Positions 57,581 through 64,000 of a stretch of DNA of 64,000 nucleotides are shown piece by piece; the first letter of the stretch is position 1; each line of letters starts with the position of its first letter. Under the pieces are notes generated by a model, which saw only the letters and a program-made list of their open reading frames with translations, was not told where the DNA came from and searched no databases. Source of the DNA: Georgenia sp. M64 (GTDB lineage Bacteria; Actinomycetota; Actinomycetes; Actinomycetales; Actinomycetaceae); assembly GCF_038049925.1 (NCBI RefSeq), contig NZ_CP145809.1:2328599-2392598 (forward strand). The letters are read 5' to 3'. The translations under genes were made by a program, and so were the position numbers.

Positions 57581-57729
57581 GGTGCCCGGCGCCTGCCGCC
57601 CCGGGGCGCGCGCGGTGCGTCACCACCTCGTAAGAACCGGGTAAGGCCGGCGTCATGGAGTCCGTCGGCAGCCCGTCCTTCACTGGTGACAGGCCGGCCG
57701 CCACGGCCGGCGACCAAGGAGGAGAAACC

Positions 57730-58182
57730 ATGTCGAACCACATCCGCACCGCCGCCGGCGTCGCCGTCGTCGCGCTCGGGTCGCTGGGCCTCGCGTCGTC
57801 CGCCCAGGCTGGGGTGAGCGGCCCCGCCTTCTACGTCGACCACGAGCTCTACCGCACCGTGGCCACGCCCACCGAGCTCTCCGGCACGGGGGCGCCGGAG
57901 CACTCGTGGGACACCATCTACAGCTTCGGCGACGCCCAGCGCAGCGTCGCCACGGCGGCCCCGGGCGACCGCGACTACAACGGCGGACGATGGCAGGTAC
58001 ACGACGTCCGGTTCCCGAACGGGTACGAGGCCGCGCTCACCTCAGGTGACCTCGACGACGACGGCGTGCTGGACGCCACCGACGAGGTCCTGGCCGCGCT
58101 CACCGCCGGCGACGCCGTCGACCACGGCGTCGTGAAGTACTTCGTCTGCACCGTGAACAAGGTGCCCGCGAGCCAGCTCTGA
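57730..58182 (+). CDS. secreted hypothetical protein
   Basis: This 150-residue exported protein has a signal peptide ([20 protein letters not shown]). The mature part includes a dockerin/EF-hand-like segment [20 protein letters not shown], possibly calcium-binding, and one cysteine (FVCTVN). No family recognised. ATG 57730 has AAGGAGGAGAAACC. It is divergent from the response regulator, so may be in its regulon (inference). Confidence 0.72.
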   Translation: MSNHIRTAAGVAVVALGSLGLASSAQAGVSGPAFYVDHELYRTVATPTELSGTGAPEHSWDTIYSFGDAQRSVATAAPGDRDYNGGRWQVHDVRFPNGYEAALTSGDLDDDGVLDATDEVLAALTAGDAVDHGVVKYFVCTVNKVPASQL

Positions 58183-58210
58183 GCCCCGTCCGCGTGAGCA
58201 CCCCTGCCGA

Positions 58211-58253
58211 CCGAGGCGTCGGCCGACCCCTCAGGCCGGCCGACGGCCTCGGC
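58211..58253. terminator. imperfect terminator hairpin
   Basis: CCGAGGCGTCGGCCG at 58211-58225 can pair with CGGCCGACGGCCTCGG at 58238-58253 with one bulge. It lies between the convergent secreted-protein and PfpI-like genes. Confidence 0.6.
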
Positions 58254-58266
58254 CCGCGTCGTGCGC

Positions 58267-58815
58267 TCAGGCGGTCTGGCCCTCGTGCTCGCCCTCGGCG
58301 AGCTCCTCGACCAGCTTGTCGTTGAACGCGGGCAGGTCCTTCGGCGTCCGGCTGCTCACCAGACCGGCGTCGACGACGACCTCCTCGTCCACCCAGGTCG
58401 CGCCCGCGTTGCGCAGGTCCGTCCTGAGGCTCGGGTAGGAGGTGACCGTACGGCCGTTGAGGACGTCCGCGTCGGCCATGATCCAGCCGCCGTGGCAGAT
58501 GACGCCCACCGGCTTGTGCTGCTCGAAGAACGCCCGGACCAGGGCTACGGCGTCGGTGTCCATGCGGAGCTTGTCGCCGTTGGCGACGCCACCGGGCAGA
58601 ACGAGACCGTCGAAGTCGTCGGCTCTCGCGCTGCCGACGGCGAGGTCGACGCTCGCCTCGTGGCCCGTCTTGCCGGTGATCGTGCCGGACTCCGGCGAGA
58701 CGAGCACCGCCTCGGCGCCGGCGGAGGTCACGGCCTCCCAGGGCGAGGTCAGCTCCGAGTCCTCGAAGCCGTTGGTCAGCAGGAACGCGACGCGCTTGCC
58801 GGACAGCTCAGCCAT
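58267..58815 (-). CDS. type 1 glutamine amidotransferase-like / PfpI-DJ-1 family
   Basis: This 182-residue DJ-1/PfpI protein has the nucleophile elbow GVICHGGWIMADA with Cys107 next to His108, and Glu18 in TNGFEDSEL at the usual conserved acidic position. SLRTDLRNAGATWVDEEVVV is typical of the YhbO/PfpI branch, associated with deglycation and stress. ATG 58815 has AAGGAG. Confidence 0.92.
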   Translation of the reverse strand: MAELSGKRVAFLLTNGFEDSELTSPWEAVTSAGAEAVLVSPESGTITGKTGHEASVDLAVGSARADDFDGLVLPGGVANGDKLRMDTDAVALVRAFFEQHKPVGVICHGGWIMADADVLNGRTVTSYPSLRTDLRNAGATWVDEEVVVDAGLVSSRTPKDLPAFNDKLVEELAEGEHEGQTA

Positions 58816-58965
58816 GCTCTTCTCCTTCTCTCGTGCGGTACGCCTCGACGTTACGAGCCGCGCCGCGACCTCGCCCGTCGAGGCGCACCTCGCGGCGCCC
58901 GACCGCGGCGACGGCGCGCTCCACAACCCGGCCTCCGCGGGGTGGCGGCGCGCGAGAATGGTCCG

Positions 58966-59373
58966 ATGCCGAAGCCTGCCGACGACGCCCGCTGTCCGTG
59001 CCTGTCCGGCCTGGTCTACGCGGACTGCTGCGGGCCGCTCCACGCCGGGATCGCTTCCGGCGGTCCGTACGCGCCGACCGCGGAGGCGCTCATGCGCTCG
59101 CGGTACAGCGCGTTCGCCGTCGGCGACGCCTCCTACCTGCTCGCGACGTGGCACCGCTCGACCCGTCCGGGCCACCTCGAGCTGGACGACGACGTGGAGT
59201 GGCGCCGCCTCGACGTCGTGCTGACGTCGGCGGGCGGCCCGTTCGACGACGGAGGCGTCGTGGAGTTCGTCGCTCACCACCGCGGCGCGGACGGGCGCGG
59301 CCGGCTGCACGAGGTGAGCCGGTTCGTCCGCGAGGGCGGACGCTGGTTCTACGTCGACGGCGCGCGCCGCTGA
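58966..59373 (+). CDS. YchJ family (UPF0225, SEC-C) protein
   Basis: This 135-residue protein has the YchJ architecture: an N-terminal SEC-C zinc motif CPCLSGLVYADCCGPLH (Cys10, Cys12, Cys21, Cys22) and the central block ALMRSRYSAFAVGDASYLL. Function is unknown. ATG 58966 has GAGAAT 6 bases upstream, consistent with a leaderless start. Confidence 0.92.
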   Translation: MPKPADDARCPCLSGLVYADCCGPLHAGIASGGPYAPTAEALMRSRYSAFAVGDASYLLATWHRSTRPGHLELDDDVEWRRLDVVLTSAGGPFDDGGVVEFVAHHRGADGRGRLHEVSRFVREGGRWFYVDGARR

Positions 59374-59513
59374 GCTGACCCGCGCGGCCGACGGCGACCG
59401 CCTCGCCGACAGCGACAGCCTCGCGACTGCGACCGCTCCAGCGACGGTAACCGCCCCCGCGACGGCAACCGCCCCCGACGCGAGCGCGCGCCTCCCGGCC
59501 CGGGTCAGCTCAG
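59370..59513. repeat. 13-bp inverted repeat enclosing two stop codons and a degenerate repeat
   Basis: CTGAGCTGACCCG at 59370-59382 and its exact complement CGGGTCAGCTCAG at 59501-59513 flank 118 bp. Each arm includes a stop codon: YchJ (TGA 59371-59373) and CueP (59510-59512, minus). Between them is an 18-bp tandem repeat GCGACGGYAACCGCCCCC (59441-59458, 59459-59476) in a GCGAC-rich tract. It might terminate both genes or be a small relic element. Confidence 0.6.
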
Positions 59514-60121
59514 GCGAGCTGCACCGTGGTCAGGCAGGTCGGGTCCTCCTCGCCGGTGCCGATGGCGGTCTCGGCGGTCTTTCCGTCGTAGGAGACGGTG
59601 AGGGTCGCCTCGATGTCCCGCGGCAGCCAGAAGCCGGTGAACCCGTTGTCGAAGGTGGTCACCGTCTCGTCCACGAGGACGTCGCCGGTGGCGTCGTCCA
59701 CGATGCTCACCTGCACCTCCTTGCCGCCGAGCTCGCCCTTGCAGGTGGTGAGCGAGTGGTAGAAGCACTCGTGCGTCTGGTCCACGTACGGGGCGACGGA
59801 GAGGTAGAACCGGTCGTCGGGAAGGTCGACGGCGACCTCCTGGTCGGCGTCGGACAGCACCAGCTGGTCCACGCGCACCGACGCCATGAGGTCGGTCGAG
59901 CGCTCGGTCAGCGCCACCCGGTCGAGCTCGTCGACGATCGCCGCCGTGTCGAGGTCCGCCAGGCCGTGCTCGGTCAGCAGTGCCTCGACGTCGGACTCCG
60001 TCGCCCCGGCGGTGGTGGGTGCAGCGCCGGTCGCGGCAGGGCCGGGCTCCTCGGCGGCGCCGGCGCAGCCGGCGAGCAGCACGAGCACACCCGCGGTGGC
60101 GGCAACGAGTCGTCGTCCCAT
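59510..60121 (-). CDS. CueP-like copper-binding lipoprotein
   Basis: This 203-residue predicted lipoprotein (lipobox LLAGC, Cys19) has the CueP signature HECFYHSLTTCKGELGG with Cys119 and Cys127, and a late Cys196 in DPTCLTT; three such cysteines are the copper-site residues in the Salmonella protein. CueP carries copper in the cell envelope of enterobacteria. Here no copper ATPase or oxidase is adjacent. ATG 60121 is after GGAGAGAGACC. Confidence 0.87.
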   Translation of the reverse strand: MGRRLVAATAGVLVLLAGCAGAAEEPGPAATGAAPTTAGATESDVEALLTEHGLADLDTAAIVDELDRVALTERSTDLMASVRVDQLVLSDADQEVAVDLPDDRFYLSVAPYVDQTHECFYHSLTTCKGELGGKEVQVSIVDDATGDVLVDETVTTFDNGFTGFWLPRDIEATLTVSYDGKTAETAIGTGEEDPTCLTTVQLA

Positions 60122-60289
60122 GGTCTCTCTCCGATCCGCCCGAAGGGCGCAAATGCTGAACTTTCCGGCAAGCCTGCCATCACGCCAGCCACACCACCTG
60201 GGTCCAAGGACTCATCCGCGGCCCCGTGCATCCACAGGCTCCACGGCAGGGCTCCCGGTCTCCGCCCATGCTCGGCGATGATGGCGTCC

Positions 60290-60946
60290 ATGAGCGAATT
60301 CGCCGGGTTCACCCCGTGGGGGCCGGAGTTCTACGCCGAGCTCGAGCTGCACAACTCGCGCGAGTTCTGGGCCGAGCACAAGGCGCGCTGGGAGCGGGAG
60401 GTCCGCGATCCCATGCGGGCACTGATGGCCGCGCTGGAGCCGGAGTTCGGCCCCGCTGTGGTGTTTCGCCCGCACCGGGACGTGCGGTTCAGCGCCGACA
60501 AGTCGCCGTACAAGACCCACCAGGGCGCGATCGCCGGGCCTGCCCGCGGGCTGGGGTACTACGTCCAGCTCGATGCCGACGGTCTCAGCGTCGGCGGCGG
60601 GTTCCGCTCCCACTCCGCCACCCAGACGGACCGGTACCGTCGCGCGGTCGATGCCGACGACGGCGGCGAGCTGCCGGCGATCGTCGCCACCCTCGAGGGC
60701 CAGGGGTACGAGGTGATCGGCGCGACCCTCAAGACCCGGCCACGCGGCTACCCGGCGGATCACCCGCGGCTCGAGCTGCTGCGGCGCAAGGAGCTCATGG
60801 CGATCCGGAACGTGGGGGTGCCGACCTGGCTGGCCACGACCGAGGCACTCGATCGTGTCCGCGCGATGTGGACGGAGGTGCGCCCGCTCGCACGGTGGGC
60901 GACCGAGCACGTCGGACCGGCCGAGGACGTGACCGCCCGCCCGTAG
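60290..60946 (+). CDS. DUF2461 domain-containing protein
   Basis: This 218-residue protein begins FAGFTPWGPEFYAELELHN, then SREFWAEHKARWEREV, PHRDVRFSADKSPYKTHQG and GLGYYVQLDADGLSVGGGF, matching the DUF2461 family (TIGR02453 type). Function is unknown. ATG 60290 lies 7 bases after GATGAT, like other leaderless starts here; ATG 60281 and 60278 are possible. It is divergent from the CueP gene. Confidence 0.88.
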   Translation: MSEFAGFTPWGPEFYAELELHNSREFWAEHKARWEREVRDPMRALMAALEPEFGPAVVFRPHRDVRFSADKSPYKTHQGAIAGPARGLGYYVQLDADGLSVGGGFRSHSATQTDRYRRAVDADDGGELPAIVATLEGQGYEVIGATLKTRPRGYPADHPRLELLRRKELMAIRNVGVPTWLATTEALDRVRAMWTEVRPLARWATEHVGPAEDVTARP

Positions 60947-60963
60947 CGCCGGGGATGTGCGAG

Positions 60964-61019
60964 CCGGCCGGTGGCGCCGAGAACGTGCCTACCGGCCGGC
61001 AGCGCCGAGAACCTGCCCG
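60964..61019. repeat. imperfect 28-bp tandem repeat before the radical SAM gene end
   Basis: Two 28-bp units (60964-60991, 60992-61019) share CCGGCCGG-x2-GCGCCGAGAAC-x-TGCC with about five differences. They lie between the convergent DUF2461 and radical SAM genes and may help termination. Confidence 0.55.
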
Positions 61020-61021
61020 CC

Positions 61022-62044
61022 TCAGAACAGCGCCGGCTGGGCCGGCTCGACGGCGGGTGGCGGCGCCGCCTCCTGGCCGGTGCGGGTCCAGCGCCGTTGC
61101 GGCCGCCTGTCGAACCCGTGCTTCCGGCGCGCCCGACCTGCCCGTTCACCGAGCCATGTGCGGTGCTCCGTCGAGGCGTAGGAGCCGGAGCCGTAGAGGC
61201 GCCGGTAGCCGGGGACCAGCTCGGGGTACTCACGGCCGAGCCAGGCGAGGAACCACTCACGCGCACCGGGCCGCAGGTGCAGGGCACCGGTGGTGACGTC
61301 GGCGGCCCCGGCCTCGGCCAGCGCGGCGAACAGCGCGTCGAGGTGGTCGTCGGAGTCGGTGAGCCACGGCAGGATCGGCATCGCGAGGACGGTGCACTCG
61401 AGCCCGGCGTCGGTCACCGCACGGATGAGGTCCAGCCGCGCCTTCGGGGTGGGTGTGCCCGGCTCGACGCGCTGCTGGAGATCGGGGTCGATCAGGGCCA
61501 GTGAGACCGCCACCGACACCGGCACCGTCCGCGCTGCCTCGACCAGCAGCGGCAGGTCCCGCTTGAGCAGCGGACCCTTGGTGAGGATGGAGAACGGCGT
61601 CCCGGACTCCGCGAGCGCCGTGATGATCCCCGGCATGAGCCGGTAGCGGCCCTCAGCCCGCATGTACGGGTCGGAGTTCGTACCGAGGGCGACGTGCTCG
61701 CGCTGCCACGACGGTCGGGCGAGCTCCTTGCGGAGCACGTCGGCGACGTTCGTCTTCACGACGATCTGGGTGTCGAAGTCCTTGCCGGCGTCGAGGTCGA
61801 GGTACTCGTGGGTGCGCCGCGCGAAGCAGTACGTGCACCGGTGCAGGCAGCCCCGGGTGGGGTTGATGGTCCACGAGAACGGCACCTGCGACGCGGCGGG
61901 CACCCGGTTGAGTGCGCTCTTGCACAGCACCTCGTGGAACGTCACGCCGTCGAAGTCCGGCGTGCGGACGCTGCGGACCAGACCGGCGAGCGGCACGAGC
62001 GCCGTCTCGTCCGCGACCTTCAGCTGGCGCGACTCCCATCTCAT
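61022..62044 (-). CDS. radical SAM protein of the Rv2578c family
   Basis: This 340-residue protein has the SPL/Rv2578c-type cluster motif GCLHRCTYCFARRTHEYLD (Cys66, Cys70, Cys73), which binds a [4Fe-4S] cluster with S-adenosylmethionine. ALGTNSDPYMRAEGRYRL, FSILTKGPLLKRDLPLL and VSVSLALIDPDLQQRVEPG follow. It resembles spore photoproduct lyase relatives; the substrate is unknown. ATG 62044 (MRWES) gives the family-like N terminus; ATG 62053 is possible. Confidence 0.9.
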   Translation of the reverse strand: MRWESRQLKVADETALVPLAGLVRSVRTPDFDGVTFHEVLCKSALNRVPAASQVPFSWTINPTRGCLHRCTYCFARRTHEYLDLDAGKDFDTQIVVKTNVADVLRKELARPSWQREHVALGTNSDPYMRAEGRYRLMPGIITALAESGTPFSILTKGPLLKRDLPLLVEAARTVPVSVAVSLALIDPDLQQRVEPGTPTPKARLDLIRAVTDAGLECTVLAMPILPWLTDSDDHLDALFAALAEAGAADVTTGALHLRPGAREWFLAWLGREYPELVPGYRRLYGSGSYASTEHRTWLGERAGRARRKHGFDRRPQRRWTRTGQEAAPPPAVEPAQPALF

Positions 62045-62215
62045 GACATCCATTCGAACACACTTACGACACCACGTCGAGCACCGGGCAGGGAGGTGTC
62101 GCGTCCGGGCCCTGCGGGTGCGTTACCCACGCAGGCGCGTGGCTCTCTGGGTATCGCTCTCATCGCGTGGCTCTCCGGCGCCTGGCCCTCCGGAGGAATG
62201 CGCAGCCCGCTGGGG

Positions 62216-63859
62216 TCAGTCCGACAGGTCCAGGAGGTACCGGTGCACCACCCCCACCGCGACCGACCCCTCGCCCACCGCCCCGGCGACGCGCTTGACC
62301 GACCCGCGCCGGAGGTCCCCCGCGGCGAAGACGCCGGACATGCTCGTCTCGAAGTCGCCCCGGCCGAGGTCGCGACCGGTGAGCACGTAGCCCTGCTCGT
62401 CCAGCTCGACCGTGCCCGCGAGCCAGTCCGTGTGCGGCGCCGCACCGATGAGCACGAAGAGCGCCGCGGTCGGCACCGCCTGCCGGTCGCCGTCGGGTCC
62501 CGCCAGGACGACGCTCTCGAGGCGCTCCGCTCCCCCGCCCCCGACCACCCTCGTCCCGGCCCGCACCGTGATGTTCGCGGTCGCCTCGATCTGCCGGACG
62601 AGGTAGTCCGACATGCTCGCCGCCAGGGACTCCCCCCGCACGAGCATCGTCACGTGCCGGGCGAACCTCGCCAGGTGCAGGGCGGCCTGGCCGGCGGAGT
62701 TCGCGCCTCCGACGACGTGGACGTCCTCCCCGGCGATCGCCGGGGCCTCGACGCCGGCCGCGCCGTAGTACACCCCGGCCCCGACGAGACGCTCGAGATC
62801 GGTGCCGCCCAGGCGCCGGTAGGTCACCCCGGAGGCGAGGATGACGGCGCGCGCCCGGACCTGGCCGCCGCCGTCGAGGGTGAGGACCCGCTCGTCCCCG
62901 TCGGCCGCGAGCCCGACGGCCCGGCGGGTGAAGACGAACTGTGCCCCGAACAGCAGGGCCTGCTCCCACGCCCGGTGCGCGAGCGGTCCGCCGCCGATGC
63001 CACGCGGGAACCCGAGGTAGTTGCGGATGAGCGAGCTCGTCCCGGCCTGGCCGCCGATCGCCTCGGGCTCGATCACGACCGTCCGCAGCCCCTCGGAGGC
63101 CCCGTACACCGCGGCGGCGAGCCCGGCCGGGCCGGCGCCGACGACGGCGAGGTCGTGCACCGCACCGCCGGCCTCGGTGGTGATCCCGTGGGAGGCGGCG
63201 ACGTCGGCGAAGGTCGGGTCGCGCAGCACGGTGCCGTTGACGTGGACGGCGGCGGGGAGGTCGCCCTCGCCGAGGCCGTGCTCGGCCATGAGCCGAAGAC
63301 CCTCGGGCGAGTCGGCCGGGTGGAAGTCGAACGGGACGCCGTTGCGGGTCAGCAGGTCGAGGAGCTGGTGGGTGCGGCGGGTCCACTGCTCCCCGACGAG
63401 GCGGTAGATGACGAAGTGAGGGCGGTGGGCCTTGGTCCAGGCGCTCAGCCACTCCTGCACCTGGGGGTAGAACCACTCCTCCGGGTCCACCCACCCCTTG
63501 GCGAGCTGGAAGTCGATCTGCCCGAGCGCCACCGCCCGCTGCAGCGTCTCCAGCTCGCCGAACGGGATGTGGGTGTGGTGGCGGTCCATCGCGAACAGCA
63601 GGACCCGGCCCGCCCCGGGATGCAGGGCGTGCGCCGCCTCGAGGAGCGTCACGCCGCCGAGGTGGAGGTCCGCGAGGACCATCGCCACCTCGGCGCCGTC
63701 GCGCGCGAGGGACCGCAGGGTGTCGAGCCCCGCCTCGGCCGACGCGGCGGGGAGCACCGTGTAGTCGGGGCCGAACCGGCGGTTCAGCGCCGCGCAGGTG
63801 CGCCCGCGGTCGTCGTCGTTCGCGTCGACGACGACGATCACGGGCGCGACGGACGTCAT
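62216..63859 (-). CDS. receiver domain fused to a thioredoxin-reductase-like flavoprotein
   Basis: This is a 547-residue fusion. Residues 1-130 are a receiver (VIVVVDANDDDRGRT; predicted phospho-Asp64 in VLADLHLGG). Residues about 130-225 link with an alpha/beta region (PHFVIYRLVGEQWTRRTHQL), a possible thioredoxin-like unit. The rest is an FAD/NADPH oxidoreductase: VVGAGPAGLAAAVYG near 240, GGQAGTSSLIRNYLGFP, VHVVGGANSAGQAALHLA and a final GVFAAGDLR. Where thioredoxin reductase has CATC the sequence reads YYGAAGVEA (near 363), so disulfide reduction by that route is lost. ATG 63859 overlaps a short upstream ORF. Confidence 0.9.
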   Translation of the reverse strand: MTSVAPVIVVVDANDDDRGRTCAALNRRFGPDYTVLPAASAEAGLDTLRSLARDGAEVAMVLADLHLGGVTLLEAAHALHPGAGRVLLFAMDRHHTHIPFGELETLQRAVALGQIDFQLAKGWVDPEEWFYPQVQEWLSAWTKAHRPHFVIYRLVGEQWTRRTHQLLDLLTRNGVPFDFHPADSPEGLRLMAEHGLGEGDLPAAVHVNGTVLRDPTFADVAASHGITTEAGGAVHDLAVVGAGPAGLAAAVYGASEGLRTVVIEPEAIGGQAGTSSLIRNYLGFPRGIGGGPLAHRAWEQALLFGAQFVFTRRAVGLAADGDERVLTLDGGGQVRARAVILASGVTYRRLGGTDLERLVGAGVYYGAAGVEAPAIAGEDVHVVGGANSAGQAALHLARFARHVTMLVRGESLAASMSDYLVRQIEATANITVRAGTRVVGGGGAERLESVVLAGPDGDRQAVPTAALFVLIGAAPHTDWLAGTVELDEQGYVLTGRDLGRGDFETSMSGVFAAGDLRRGSVKRVAGAVGEGSVAVGVVHRYLLDLSD

Positions 63860-63900
63860 CGCGGGGCTCCCGCCTGAAGCACGGTCACGAGGCCGAGCAT
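63856..63900 (-). CDS. 14-codon leader peptide coupled to the flavoprotein gene
   Basis: From ATG 63900 the frame gives MLGLVTVLQAGAPR and a TGA that overlaps the flavoprotein ATG (ATGA at 63859-63856). A TAGCGT -10 sits exactly 6 bases before the ATG, the leaderless distance used by other genes here. The peptide may only load ribosomes onto the coupled downstream start, or act in attenuation. No regulatory codon run is visible. Confidence 0.45.
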   Translation of the reverse strand: MLGLVTVLQAGAPR

Positions 63901-63906
63901 CTGTCC

Positions 63907-63912
63907 ACGCTA
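63907..63912 (-). promoter_or_regulatory. -10 hexamer TAGCGT for the leader ORF
   Basis: Minus strand TAGCGT, 6 bases, then ATG 63900. The remaining bases to 64000 show no gene I can support. Confidence 0.5.
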
Positions 63913-64000
63913 GCGGTCCGGGCCGCCCCCGCGGCAGCCCGCGTGCCGCCGCGGCGCGCGGGCGCGCCGGGATCCGCGGTGCTCGGTCAGGCCCGGAACT

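Noticed and set aside
63913-64000. 3' end of a further minus-strand gene at the right edge
   Set aside because: A TCA near 63987 could be a minus-strand stop, but too few codons are visible to support a gene.

Overview
The window is very GC-rich bacterial chromosome (estimated by eye at above 70%). It is dense with genes on both strands, and many starts are GTG or TTG. This, together with leaderless-type promoters, LAL and NarL regulators, XdhABC, a bacterial GPP34 protein and an Rv2578c-type radical SAM protein, points to a free-living actinobacterium. Micrococcales or a related order is a guess. I see no rRNA, tRNA, CRISPR array, insertion sequence, prophage or integrase. The left end cuts an epimerase gene; the last 88 bases hold nothing I can support.

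Layout. 1-9 kb: partial epimerase, 5'-3' exonuclease, a small W-rich protein divergent from an OsmC-like gene across a cluster of GATGGGC half-sites, a flavin monooxygenase, a large LuxR-type (LAL) ATPase regulator, a frameshifted baeRF-type gene and a UPF0303 protein. 8.7-18.4 kb: asparaginase, a secreted protein, then the purine catabolic operon xdhA-xdhB-xdhC-guanine deaminase-AzgA-type permease, whose cistrons overlap or nearly abut. 18.6-27.5 kb: SRPBCC protein, coiled-coil protein, DUF2254 membrane protein, GH13 glucosidase, VOC protein, AlkA glycosylase, secreted propeller-like protein and a zinc-ribbon thioredoxin.

27.5-31.2 kb is the most striking block. A heme oxygenase gene lies divergent to a bacteriophytochrome whose output module is a PP2C/SpoIIE phosphatase rather than a histidine kinase, and the phytochrome stop codon overlaps the start of a STAS anti-sigma antagonist. 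The parsimonious reading is that heme oxygenase makes biliverdin, the phytochrome senses red/far-red light, the phosphatase dephosphorylates the STAS protein, and that protein sequesters an anti-sigma kinase encoded elsewhere. No kinase gene is in the window.

31.3-48 kb: class I aldolase, an FkbM methyltransferase, a CDP-alcohol phosphatidyltransferase, a NarL two-component system divergent from an ABC exporter, a lipoprotein with an odd topology, a secreted protein with an internal duplication, GPP34, an SGNH hydrolase, a TIGR01777 epimerase, a TfoX-like protein and an MFS transporter. 48-53 kb: a livKHMGF branched-chain amino-acid type ABC operon with two well-supported TTG starts, a strong terminator, and a 31-bp triple repeat upstream. 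53.3-57.6 kb: an ABC ATPase/membrane-protein pair and an OmpR two-component system. 57.7-63.9 kb: a secreted protein, a PfpI/DJ-1 protein, YchJ, a CueP-like lipoprotein, a DUF2461 protein, a radical SAM protein, and a fused receiver/thioredoxin-reductase-like flavoprotein that has lost the CxxC and is preceded by a 14-codon leader ORF.

Two architectural themes recur. More than ten genes have a -10-like hexamer 6-7 bases before an ATG or GTG with no Shine-Dalgarno, as expected of leaderless mRNAs. Several convergent pairs end in inverted repeats, two of which include both stop codons.
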